Assembly (NCBI RefSeq): GCF_000993825.1
Contig: NZ_CP011114.1
Location: 310,001 to 374,000 of the forward strand
From: Paenibacillus durus ATCC 35681
GTDB taxonomy: Bacteria; Bacillota; Bacilli; Paenibacillales; Paenibacillaceae
Length of the DNA stretch: 64,000 nucleotides
Reading direction: 5' to 3'
The translations under genes were made by a program, and so were the position numbers. The notes beneath the pieces are model-generated. The model had not been told where the DNA came from. It saw only the letters and a program-made list of their open reading frames with translations, and did not search any database. Positions 1 through 7,324 of the stretch are shown piece after piece (within the stretch, counting starts at the first letter, position 1; each line of letters opens with the position of its first letter).

Positions 1-785
1 ACCAGGTCGTCCGCATACCGGGTAAGTTCTCCAATCCCGCTGCCGTGACGCTCCCACAGGTTGTCGAAGTAATTCAGGTAGATATTCGCTAGAAGCGGCG
101 AAATGACTCCGCCTTGCGGTGTTCCAAGGTCTGAGCGCCGGACGCTTCCTTCTTCCAGAACCCCAGCCTTCAGCCACTTCCTCACCAGTTTTAGTACACG
201 TCTGTCGCTGATTCGCATTTCTACCAGCTTCATAAGCTTCTCCTGATTGATGTTGTCAAAGTAGCCTTGGATGTCGACGTCGACCACCCAATTGCCTTTC
301 CGGTTACAGGCTTTCCGAATTCGTTCCAGCGCCTGCTTGGCGCTCCGCTTCGGTCGAAATCCAAAAGAGGATTCTTGAAAATCCGCTTCAAAGATGGGTT
401 CCATGACCAGCTTCACTGCCATTTGTATGACCCGATCCCGGACAGTGGGGATGCCAAGCGGCCTCATTTTGCCATCCTTCTTCGGGATGTACTGCCGCCG
501 CACTGGCTGAGGATGATACTTGCCGTCTTTCAAAAGCTGCTCACATTCGTGCAGGAATAGCTGCTCGCCGTACATTTCAATGTCCGCCAGCGTCTCTCCG
601 TCCACGCCTACCGCTCCCTTGTTGCCCCGTACTCTCCGCCATGCTTCCCGCAAGATGTCCATCCGGTATACCTTGTCATACAGCGCGTGAAATCTGCGTT
701 TCTTGTTTTCCTTGGCCGCATGACCTAGTTTCATTTGGAGTTGTTGAACGTTTTCCTTTGGTGTTGTTAGCCGTTTGGCATTCAC
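1..785 (-). CDS. ltrA: Group II intron reverse transcriptase/maturase, C-terminus cut by window
   Basis: Intron-encoded protein that reverse transcribes the intron and assists its splicing. A GTG start at 785 has an AAGGAGG site upstream. The 261 visible codons show the RT fingers and palm: a PKKDGKMRPLGIPT-type segment, GFRPKRSA, a DVDIQGYFDNI catalytic block, the GTPQGGVISPLLANIYL block, and the YADD active site at bases 6-17, right at the edge. The maturase X domain and any endonuclease domain are outside the window. No frameshift is visible, so the protein may be functional. The family assignment is certain; the intron subclass is not determined here. Confidence 0.95.
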   Translation of the reverse strand, partial: MNAKRLTTPKENVQQLQMKLGHAAKENKKRRFHALYDKVYRMDILREAWRRVRGNKGAVGVDGETLADIEMYGEQLFLHECEQLLKDGKYHPQPVRRQYIPKKDGKMRPLGIPTVRDRVIQMAVKLVMEPIFEADFQESSFGFRPKRSAKQALERIRKACNRKGNWVVDVDIQGYFDNINQEKLMKLVEMRISDRRVLKLVRKWLKAGVLEEGSVRRSDLGTPQGGVISPLLANIYLNYFDNLWERHGSGIGELTRYADDL

Positions 786-1314
786 TGACTCGTACCTCCT
801 TGTGAAACCTGAACAAAGCAGGGCTCCTTCCCTCCCGCAGGTTGTGTTGTCCTGCGATTCTTCGGTACTATGAGCCCCTCGGACTCCCTTCCTGCAGACC
901 ACTCACTTCACCTGTTGAGCTTATAGAGCGTCTCTTTACGGTGTTTCAAAAAAAAACTCTGTGCAGGGGAGGGTATCCCCAGTTCACTGCATCCTCTTTC
1001 AGACCATGCCGCTCCCCATACGCCGGAGGATTCTTCGCTGTCGCTCCAAGTTCTAAACAGCTTCCGTGGCCTTCGTCCAATGATCCGAGACTCGGCTTCC
1101 TCTTCTCCCTCTTGCGAGGCCTTTTTGACGACGCGGCAGGATTCACTTTATGTTACGGCCTGGTATGTTGCTCGCCTTGTCTCTGACAAGTACTTTCGTC
1201 GATACGCTTCTACGCACAGATTTCGCCATACGCAGGTATCCTAGCTACACGGGGGCTTGGTCCCTCCCGTGACCGGACTTTCACCGGCTAGAAGATGCGT
1301 GCTTATCTGGGCAC
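1..1314 (-). mobile_element. Group II intron, 5' part (3' end outside window)
   Basis: Reading the minus strand from about 1314 there is a GTGC-type start followed by the AGCCGGTGAAAGTCCGG-like segment typical of domain I of bacterial group II introns, then about 500 bases of non-coding structured RNA, then the intron-encoded reverse transcriptase. The 5' splice point near 1314 is inferred from the GTGYG-like consensus and could be off by a few bases. Domains V and VI and the 3' splice site lie beyond base 1. Bases 786-1314 hold no protein gene; short open frames there are by-products of the intron RNA. Confidence 0.85.
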
Positions 1315-1329
1315 GCGAAAATGGAAAAA

Positions 1330-1389
1330 CATCTGCTATTCCTGTAAAGTTGTAAGTCCCCACCCACAACGAAAAGGAATAGACAGATG
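1330..1389 (+). promoter_or_regulatory. Inverted repeat sequestering the transposase start codon
   Basis: CATCTGCTATTCCT at 1330-1343 is complementary to 1375-1389 apart from one bulged A at 1383, and an inner GTTGT/ACAAC stem (1349-1353, 1366-1370) extends the fold. The right arm contains most of the AAAGGA ribosome binding site and the ATG at 1387. In RNA that starts outside the element, this fold would hide the start, a device known from IS10 and IS50. Confidence 0.6.
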
Positions 1390-2628
1390 CTGACTCAGTA
1401 TATCAATGAAATGCTCGATTTGCCAGAGCTAAAGATTCACCAAATCTTGTCCATCGGTACCGATGCCATTCACATAGAAGCGATACCACTTGGTGACAAG
1501 CAACGCTGCCCATACTGTAAGTCTGACCGAGATGTCATCCGTAAGGGAAGGAATGATGCACGGACCATCCGCCATCTTCCTGTGTTTGAAAAGAAAACGT
1601 ATCTGCACGTGCCGTCCATTCGGATGTATTGCACACGCTGCGAAGCCGGGTTTGTATGGGTATACGAATTTGTCGGACCCAAACAGCGCTACAGTAGACT
1701 TTTCCGCGCTCATACGGTTGAACTAGTGCTCGGTTCCACGGCTGCACACGGTGCCCGCATGCAGCAAGCGCCGGTCAGCACCGTACAGCGTATGCACAAC
1801 GAGGCGGTTCCGGGCCAGTGCGAGCAGATCTATGAGCAAGTATGGGAAGAAGCGAAAACAACCGCCGCCCTGGTTTTAGGTGTCGATGACTTTGCCATCA
1901 AAAAAGGCCATACGTATAACACAGGCATTCACAACCTCAAAGGTGAAACGATGCTGGACCTATTACCGGGTCGAAAGCTTGAAGATCTGCAGGCGTATGC
2001 CCAAGCGCATCCGGACTTTCTCTTGCTTAACCCCAAGGCTGTGGTTATGGATTTGGCGCAGGTTTATCATGTCTGGATCAGTGAATGTTTCCCGAATGCG
2101 ATTCGCATCGCGGACCGGTTTCATGTTCACGGCTACGTGATCGAAAGTGTACAGGAGGTTCGGAAAACGGTGCAACATACGCTGTCGCCACGGGCTAAGG
2201 CCTATCTGAAAGCGAACCATCGTTTATTGAATCCTCCTGCGGAATCGCTTGGCGAGGAAAGTAGAAATCGACTGGAAGTGCTGCTGAACTATTCCCCGCT
2301 GTTGCGCAGAGTATGGGAATGGAAGGAAGCGTTCACGACTTGGTATGACTGCTCGCCCAACTTTGCCGTAGCCAAACTGGGATTTGAGCGTTGGTGCAAG
2401 CAAGGCGCTCAGATCGAGCACACCGCCGTCCGAGGTACCTTAAAGACGATGTGCAATTGGAAAGAGGAGATTGTGAACTATCATCAATGCCGATGGACAA
2501 ATGCAACCGTAGAGGGTCGCCATAATCGTATCAAAGCTTTCCAACGCCGCCACTATTTCACACGAAATCGTAATCGCTATAGATCTGGTATTCTCGTCGA
2601 ATGCCATCGTCATCGGATGTTCAGCTAA
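1387..2628 (+). CDS. ISL3-family transposase, full length
   Basis: 413-residue DDE transposase of the ISL3 (IS204/IS1001/IS1096/IS1165) family. The N-terminus carries a zinc-ribbon-like pair of cysteines (CPYC near residue 41 and CTRC near residue 82). The catalytic core is seen in the GVDDFAIKKG segment (first Asp), the VVMDLAQVY segment and the IADRFHV block, and the C-terminal WTNATVEGRHNRIKAFQRR segment carries the conserved Glu. Length matches the family and no stop or frameshift is seen. AAAGGA lies just upstream of the ATG, inside a hairpin. A group II intron sits immediately upstream in the opposite orientation. Confidence 0.95.
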   Translation: MLTQYINEMLDLPELKIHQILSIGTDAIHIEAIPLGDKQRCPYCKSDRDVIRKGRNDARTIRHLPVFEKKTYLHVPSIRMYCTRCEAGFVWVYEFVGPKQRYSRLFRAHTVELVLGSTAAHGARMQQAPVSTVQRMHNEAVPGQCEQIYEQVWEEAKTTAALVLGVDDFAIKKGHTYNTGIHNLKGETMLDLLPGRKLEDLQAYAQAHPDFLLLNPKAVVMDLAQVYHVWISECFPNAIRIADRFHVHGYVIESVQEVRKTVQHTLSPRAKAYLKANHRLLNPPAESLGEESRNRLEVLLNYSPLLRRVWEWKEAFTTWYDCSPNFAVAKLGFERWCKQGAQIEHTAVRGTLKTMCNWKEEIVNYHQCRWTNATVEGRHNRIKAFQRRHYFTRNRNRYRSGILVECHRHRMFS

Positions 2629-2677
2629 TAGTCAAGCACTGATTTTATTCGAACGTGGTGAAAACAAAAAAATTACA

Positions 2678-2714
2678 AAATTGTCCTCCAGTATCTAAAA
2701 TTGGAGGACAATTT
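2678..2714 (-). terminator. Rho-independent terminator of the SDR gene
   Basis: Perfect 13-base arms (2678-2690 and 2702-2714) around an 11-base loop. On the minus strand the stem is followed by a T-rich stretch (TTTTGTAATTTTTTT), which fits termination of the dehydrogenase gene that ends at 2763. Confidence 0.8.
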
Positions 2715-2762
2715 CCTAATTACAAACCCTTTAACATCAAATTCCAGTTATTTTTATTGCTA

Positions 2763-3545
2763 TTATAGCCTACTTCCTCCGGTGGCATCAATAAATTGCC
2801 CCGTGATCCATCGCGCTTCCTCAGATGCTACAAACACAACTACATCAGCAACTTCTTCAGTGGTCCCAACTCTTCCAAAAGCAGAAATTGAAGCTGCTTC
2901 AGCATGAGCTTCTGGGTTTGCGAGCCAATCCTTGTTCATATCAGTAGCCGTAGTTCCAGGCCTTACTGCATTAACAGTAATACCTCTTGATGCAAAAAGT
3001 GGAGCTAAAGCCAAAGTAAGTGTCTCAATGGCTCCCTTGGAAGCCGAATAAATGGTATGTGTTGGACCGGCAACACGAGTAAAGCCAGTAGAAATGTTAA
3101 TGATTCGTCCACCGTTCCGTATAAACGGGCTAGCTGCTTGAGTAAGAAAGTATGGAGCTTTAAGGTTAACATTAATTACATCTTCAAACGTTTCAGTTGA
3201 CGTTTCTTCAAAAGGAATGGCCGGTGCAATTCCTGCGTTATTGATTAAGATGTCCAAGTGCACAGTTCCAAATTCCAAGCTAACAGCATCTTCAAATGCA
3301 GTCCAAAGCTTTTTTACACCGGAAATGCCAGTCGTTAATTCTGCTTGCAGAGCCACAGCCTTTGAGCCCAAAGCCTTAATATCATCAACAACTTTTAAAG
3401 CAGCATCCCTATTATTGGCGTAATGAACGCCTATAAATCCTGCTCCGCCAGCAGCTAATTTTTTGGCTGTTTCAGCCCCTATACCACGGCTTGCCCCTGT
3501 AACCAAGGCAACTTTACCACTGAATTTTCCTTCATTCGTCGACAT
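2763..3545 (-). CDS. Short-chain dehydrogenase/reductase (FabG-like)
   Basis: 260-residue NAD(P)-dependent oxidoreductase. The Rossmann signature TGASRGIG is near residue 18, NNAG near residue 93, and the catalytic Ser (INISTG), Tyr and Lys (YSASKG) are all present, followed by the PGTTATDM segment and a C-terminal ITGQFIDATGG. The start was set at 3545 because AAAGGAG lies 11 bases upstream; a frame extension to 3587 has no ribosome binding site. The substrate cannot be read from sequence. It is divergent from an HxlR regulator with a dyad between the two, an arrangement in which the regulator commonly controls the oxidoreductase in response to electrophiles or quinones. Confidence 0.92.
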   Translation of the reverse strand: MSTNEGKFSGKVALVTGASRGIGAETAKKLAAGGAGFIGVHYANNRDAALKVVDDIKALGSKAVALQAELTTGISGVKKLWTAFEDAVSLEFGTVHLDILINNAGIAPAIPFEETSTETFEDVINVNLKAPYFLTQAASPFIRNGGRIINISTGFTRVAGPTHTIYSASKGAIETLTLALAPLFASRGITVNAVRPGTTATDMNKDWLANPEAHAEAASISAFGRVGTTEEVADVVVFVASEEARWITGQFIDATGGSRL

Positions 3546-3617
3546 ATTATCCCTGCTCCTTTTAAGATAAATTTGATGCATAATCAATATTATTATAATA
3601 TAATAGATTTAAATAGT

Positions 3618-3635
3618 ACGATATTTTTGTATCGT
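3618..3635. promoter_or_regulatory. Candidate HxlR operator
   Basis: Perfect dyad ACGATA-N6-TATCGT in the A+T-rich divergent region between the SDR and HxlR genes. Position and symmetry suit a winged-helix dimer; the assignment is inference. Confidence 0.5.
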
Positions 3636-3749
3636 TAGGATCAAATGGGATACTTAAGAGGGGGATAACGGTTCAAACGTAGGGCTTGTTTTTTAGCATT
3701 ACTGATAGAGGGTTATATTAACTTAGAGCAAAAGAAGAGGTGAAGTTCC

Positions 3750-4085
3750 ATGATTGAATTAAAAAAGGCTGACTTAAGTTGTCCGTTCACTGCAGCTCAG
3801 AAAGTATTGTCTGGTAAATGGTCATTCATGATCATTTTTCATCTAAAGGACGGACCAATACGTTTTAACGAGCTGTTACGGAAATTTGACGGCTTAACGC
3901 ATGCGTCACTGACTAAACAACTGAAGCAGTTGGAAAGCTTTCAAATTATTCACCGTGAGGTTTATAATCAAGTTCCGCCAAAGGTGGAATATTCTTTAAC
4001 TGATTTGGGGAAAAAGCTTTATCCGATGATTAATGTGCTGACGGAATGGGGAAGCGAGTATATTGAGAATTGCAAGATAAACTGA
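3750..4085 (+). CDS. HxlR-family winged-helix regulator
   Basis: 111-residue MarR-superfamily DNA-binding protein of the HxlR type (YodB, HypR, CatR). The signature CPFTAAQKVLSGKWS is at residues 11-25, followed by the recognition-helix region FNELLRKFDGLTHASLTKQLKQL and a wing (PPKVEYSLTDLGKKL). A single N-terminal cysteine (Cys11) sits where redox-sensing HxlR proteins carry theirs; a second, non-conserved Cys occurs near the C-terminus. GAGGTGAAG precedes the ATG. It probably represses itself and the divergent dehydrogenase. Thiol sensing is inferred from the family. Confidence 0.9.
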   Translation: MIELKKADLSCPFTAAQKVLSGKWSFMIIFHLKDGPIRFNELLRKFDGLTHASLTKQLKQLESFQIIHREVYNQVPPKVEYSLTDLGKKLYPMINVLTEWGSEYIENCKIN

Positions 4086-4137
4086 AGCCAGATCGCTCTC
4101 GCATCACGCCCCGTAGTCGGTCTGTCGCAATAAATAA

Positions 4138-4160
4138 TCAAGCACTGATTTTTAGGTTGA
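4138..4160. repeat. ISL3-like terminal fragment
   Basis: TCAAGCACTGATTTT at 4138-4152 is identical to 2632-2646 just downstream of the transposase and continues into TAGGTTGAGCC. Read from the other strand this begins GGCTCAACCTA, the look of an ISL3-family end. It could be the original right end of the element, separated from it by the SDR/HxlR segment, or a relic of another copy. Confidence 0.5.
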
Positions 4161-4349
4161 GCCACATTTAGAGCAATTTTATTTATGAGTAGTCCTTCTT
4201 GTATTGACGATCGTAAAGCTAAGCATTAAAGTCATACTAAGTTAGTGTGAATAGTGTGAGAATTGATCCATCTAGACGACTAGAGGTCACTCAAACGCTG
4301 ACTTGCTGGCGGGATGAGTAATGAAATAAAAACCGACTTTACCAAAAGA

Positions 4350-4401
4350 GGTTAAGATACAAGGCATGCTGCGGGCTGCGCTTGTATGCTTAGCCTTTTT
4401 T
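4350..4401 (+). terminator. Rho-independent terminator in the 4086-4457 gap
   Basis: GGTTAAG and ATACAAG pair with CTTGTAT and CTTAGCC (one bulge, one G-U pair) and six T residues follow. No gene directly precedes it, so it may close the HxlR transcript or act as an attenuator for the DUF1847 gene 57 bases on. Apart from this hairpin and the IS-end fragment, the gap 4086-4457 shows no gene. Confidence 0.65.
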
Positions 4402-4457
4402 ATATTTAGCAGTTAGGCCGGCCGTTAGTTCATACATTCAAACTGGAGGAGGACATT

Positions 4458-5102
4458 ATGGCGGATTATAATTTTTCATGCACGAGCTGCGGCGTATACA
4501 ACTGCACAACAAGGGAAGCGGAATTTCCGAAAGCCTGCCCTACGACGAATTCCGATGAGGTGTTCCTCGAGGAAGCCCTAGATGCCTATAAAAAGGACGA
4601 GCTGGTGTCGAGAATTGCAAGGGCATCGGCGGAGGTCGAGGGACAATTTTACGGCAAGCTGACCCGGGTTGAAGAGATTATTGAATTTGCGAAAAAGTTA
4701 GGCGCTAAGAAGATCGGTATTGCAACCTGTGCCGGATTGATTCAGGAAAGCAAAGTTTTTGCGAAAATTTTAAAGGCCCGGGGTCTAGAATTCTATAGTG
4801 TCATATGCAAAGTCGGAGGCGTGGACAAGACCGAAATCGGCATTCCAGATGAGGATAAAGTGAGAAAAGGCGGCCATGAGTCGCTCTGCAATCCGCTTAT
4901 GCAGGCCAAAATCCTCAATGCGGAACAAACCGATCTGAATGTGGTGGTTGGACTTTGCGTCGGTCATGATTCGTTGTTTATGAAATATTCGGACGCCCCT
5001 GTAACAACGTTGGTAACGAAGGACCGCGTTATGGGTCATAATCCGGTTGCCGCTCTGTATACGACAGGCTCGTATTACGCCAAGCTTCTCCGTACGGAAT
5101 AA
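4458..5102 (+). CDS. DUF1847 cysteine-rich protein
   Basis: 214-residue soluble protein of the DUF1847 family, annotated as metal-binding because of its cysteines. An N-terminal cluster (CTSCGVYNC, then CPTT) suggests an Fe-S or zinc site. Further conserved-looking cysteines are at ATCAGL, VICKVGG, SLCNP and GLCVGHDS. GGAGGAGG lies seven bases before the ATG. The gene is followed at once by a decayed molybdopterin oxidoreductase fragment, which hints at a lost redox operon. The biochemical role is unknown. Confidence 0.85.
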   Translation: MADYNFSCTSCGVYNCTTREAEFPKACPTTNSDEVFLEEALDAYKKDELVSRIARASAEVEGQFYGKLTRVEEIIEFAKKLGAKKIGIATCAGLIQESKVFAKILKARGLEFYSVICKVGGVDKTEIGIPDEDKVRKGGHESLCNPLMQAKILNAEQTDLNVVVGLCVGHDSLFMKYSDAPVTTLVTKDRVMGHNPVAALYTTGSYYAKLLRTE

Positions 5103-5104
5103 AA

Positions 5105-5244
5105 AACTTGAAGGTGAGCGGATCGGCTGGGATGAGGCGCTGGATATCATTGCGGCCCAAACCCAAAAGATGATGCGGAGGTATGGGCCGGAGTCCATTT
5201 AATTGAATTATGCCAGCGGCATTCATAGCTTCTGGTGGTTGTGA
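5105..5244 (+). pseudogene. Remnant of a molybdopterin (DMSO reductase family) oxidoreductase
   Basis: From 5105 the frame reads KLEGERIGWDEALDIIA, the hallmark WDEALD segment near the N-terminus of molybdopterin-dinucleotide oxidoreductases. A frameshift near 5160 then leads to QKMMRRYGPESI, an in-frame stop at 5200, LNYASG, and another stop at 5242. Everything else of the gene is gone. The fragment starts directly after the stop of the DUF1847 gene. Confidence 0.75.
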
Positions 5245-5313
5245 ATCATCCATACATATGTAATGGAATAAGCGGTCTGAAGCGGATCGCTCCGGCTGCT
5301 CACTTTAAACAGC

Positions 5314-5347
5314 AAAGTAGCATCCCCATCAATGGAAATGCTGCTTT
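5314..5347 (-). terminator. Probable terminator of the stalk-domain protein gene
   Basis: AAAGTAGCAT pairs with ATGCTGCTTT (one G-U) around a 14-base loop just beyond the stop of the minus-strand gene ending at 5363. The T-tract is weak. Confidence 0.45.
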
Positions 5348-5362
5348 ATCAGTGTTCGCCGC

Positions 5363-7150
5363 TTATTTCACGACGAGCGTGAAGCTTACAATAGCGGCAA
5401 AAGCGTCGAACGGGAGGCTCCCTGGCGGATTAGACAGCGTGACGGTGTAGGTGCCTTTTCCCTGTTCCGGCTTGATTCGGTAGGTGAAGCTGCCGTCCTT
5501 GGCTACCGGAATGCTGACAGCCTTGCTCTCTCTTCCATGGGCCGGCCGCAGCGTGAGCCTCAGAGAGGAGAAGCCATTGCCGCCCGCTGTTATAGCGCCG
5601 CTTAAGTCGGCATAAGAGGATGTCTCCGCGTAGCCCGCCGGCCACGAGGTTCCGTCGCTTGAGGTCAGCTTCAGATCAAGGGCCAGGGAGTCATAGGACG
5701 GATCACCGCTGTAACGGAAAGATATATCGGCCGCAGTTAACGCGGATTGGACAGGAATGGTGTTGATGATGCGGTCAGTTATGGAGTCACGGTATACGAA
5801 TGCATTGTCCCCGGGCAAAAGAGGGATGCTGACCCGGTACATAGCGTATTTACGTCCGCTATAGCCCTGCGGAGGTTTGCTCTGGGTGTAGCTGTATGAA
5901 CCGAAAGAACCGAACCGGCTGCTCTCGTATGAAAAACTGCCGATACCGAATACCGATAGGGAGAGAGTGTCACTGGACGCCTGAAGTACCCGGTTGGTCG
6001 TGAACCAGCCGGTATGTTGGATTTTTCCCGTCTGCGTCGCAGGGGTATAGCTGAACACAAGGCCCAACTGCTCATGCAAAAAACGGAGCGGTACTAAGGT
6101 TGCGCCATTCGCTTTGTGGACCTTAATGGTGGCGATTTTTTGAGTTCCTTTATACACTTGGCCCGTTTTTAAATAAAGCTTAAGCTGATTGTAGTATCCT
6201 TCTTCCGAGAAATAAACGGCATTCTCCGCCGGGACGGTTTGCATATTCCCCTTAATAAATACAATGGCATCTTTTAAAGGAAAATAGGGAATCCCGTCAA
6301 TAAGAAGGGGAGCGACGCTGAGCGCCGTGCGCTTGTTCTCCCGGGGGTAAAAAGCGGTCTTACTGCCAATCCGCCAATTCAGCTCCGAATCCATCGGCAG
6401 CAGCACCACATCCGCCTGATCCAGCAGATTAATGACCGGCCGGAAGCTGTAAAGCACCGACAGGAAATCGGCGAAGGAAGTATGGCTTACCAGCTTGTAG
6501 CCCGTCTTGCCATCAAAAGACCAATAAGCGGAGTAGACGGCGCTGTTTCCCGTGCCCGATACGTTAACGATGCCTTTCGCGTCGGCAGATAAGGGTGTTG
6601 CGAATTTAACAGCCTGGGAGAAGGTCTGAACAAGCTGCCGTTTGCGGCTGACCGTCCCCGCTGCTGAGGAATCCGCATAAAAAGTCCAGCCGTTCTTTGC
6701 AAATAGAACCGTATCTCCATGCGGGAATGACGGTTGGGCTGCTCCGGCGGAAGTTTCCATCAAGGCGCTCCGGGAATGGCTGACAGGCGATGCCGCGCCG
6801 GGCAGTGTGCTGGCCGGGGATGGAGTTTTATCAGTCCTGTAAAGCCGGATGGCATAGCCCTCCTCCGTTAGCCGGCTTGAAATGCCGTAGTAAGACGAGC
6901 CGGAATCCGGCAGGCGGGTAGGAAGATAGGCGGTCACGGGACTGGACTTATACAGTTCATTCGCGAGCGTCTCCCAGATGCTGCGGTACCCGAAGCCGGG
7001 GTCCAGAACGACCGGTCGGCCGGCTGATCTAGGCGATGCTTCTGCGGCTGCGCTTCTTCCGGCGTAAGGAATCATCGCGGCTAGAAGAAATACAATTAGG
7101 ACTGCGGCTGTCCATTTGACGACGGGTTTAGTTTTATAAACGATGGTCAT
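5363..7150 (-). CDS. Secreted protein with a copper-amine-oxidase-N-like stalk domain
   Basis: 595 residues. The start was set at 7150 because GAGGAGGT lies seven bases upstream. Residues 1-36 form a signal peptide (lysines, hydrophobic core, AAA cleavage region). The middle holds a stretch resembling the copper amine oxidase N-terminal-like (PF07833) domain: IDGIPYFPLKDAIVFI, then ANGATLVPLRFLHEQLG. The C-terminal third looks like beta-rich Ig-type modules ending in a strand-rich tail. There is no SLH domain or LPXTG motif, so it is probably released or wall-associated through the stalk domain. Function is unknown. It stands alone between the pseudogene and catalase. Confidence 0.7.
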   Translation of the reverse strand: MTIVYKTKPVVKWTAAVLIVFLLAAMIPYAGRSAAAEASPRSAGRPVVLDPGFGYRSIWETLANELYKSSPVTAYLPTRLPDSGSSYYGISSRLTEEGYAIRLYRTDKTPSPASTLPGAASPVSHSRSALMETSAGAAQPSFPHGDTVLFAKNGWTFYADSSAAGTVSRKRQLVQTFSQAVKFATPLSADAKGIVNVSGTGNSAVYSAYWSFDGKTGYKLVSHTSFADFLSVLYSFRPVINLLDQADVVLLPMDSELNWRIGSKTAFYPRENKRTALSVAPLLIDGIPYFPLKDAIVFIKGNMQTVPAENAVYFSEEGYYNQLKLYLKTGQVYKGTQKIATIKVHKANGATLVPLRFLHEQLGLVFSYTPATQTGKIQHTGWFTTNRVLQASSDTLSLSVFGIGSFSYESSRFGSFGSYSYTQSKPPQGYSGRKYAMYRVSIPLLPGDNAFVYRDSITDRIINTIPVQSALTAADISFRYSGDPSYDSLALDLKLTSSDGTSWPAGYAETSSYADLSGAITAGGNGFSSLRLTLRPAHGRESKAVSIPVAKDGSFTYRIKPEQGKGTYTVTLSNPPGSLPFDAFAAIVSFTLVVK

Positions 7151-7271
7151 TGATGCTACCTCCTCAAATGCTTGTTTGTCATTTAATGAGCAGATCATTA
7201 CTGATTAGACGCACATAATTCCCAAAAGTTTCAAATTAATCAAAGGGGTCAGCGTCTTAGGATGGCAGCAC

Positions 7272-7301
7272 AAAGCCCCGAACCAGGCGGTTCAGGGCTT
7301 T
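7272..7301 (-). terminator. Catalase gene terminator (possibly bidirectional)
   Basis: AAAGCCCCGAACC and GGTTCAGGGCTTT form a GC-rich stem with one mismatch and a four-base loop, 24 bases past the catalase stop. It has T residues on the plus strand and a shorter run on the minus strand. Confidence 0.7.
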
Positions 7302-7324
7302 TCTTAGAATAAAAATGGGGGTTA

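Larger units (their letters stand above)
1315..2646 (+). mobile_element. ISL3-family insertion sequence interrupted by the group II intron
   Basis: The transposase gene at 1387-2628 defines the element. Its left end should lie on the other side of the intron and so outside the window, because the intron's 5' exon is only about 70 bases from the transposase start. On the right, a 15-base segment at 2632-2646 recurs at 4138-4152, where it runs on into TTTAGGTTGAGCC, a plausible ISL3 terminal inverted repeat. The copy here lacks that last stretch, so the right end appears truncated or rearranged. The boundaries are therefore provisional. Confidence 0.7.

Noticed and set aside
842..1186. Open frame of 114 codons in the group II intron
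   Set aside because: Runs against the structured intron RNA, with no ribosome site or known domain.
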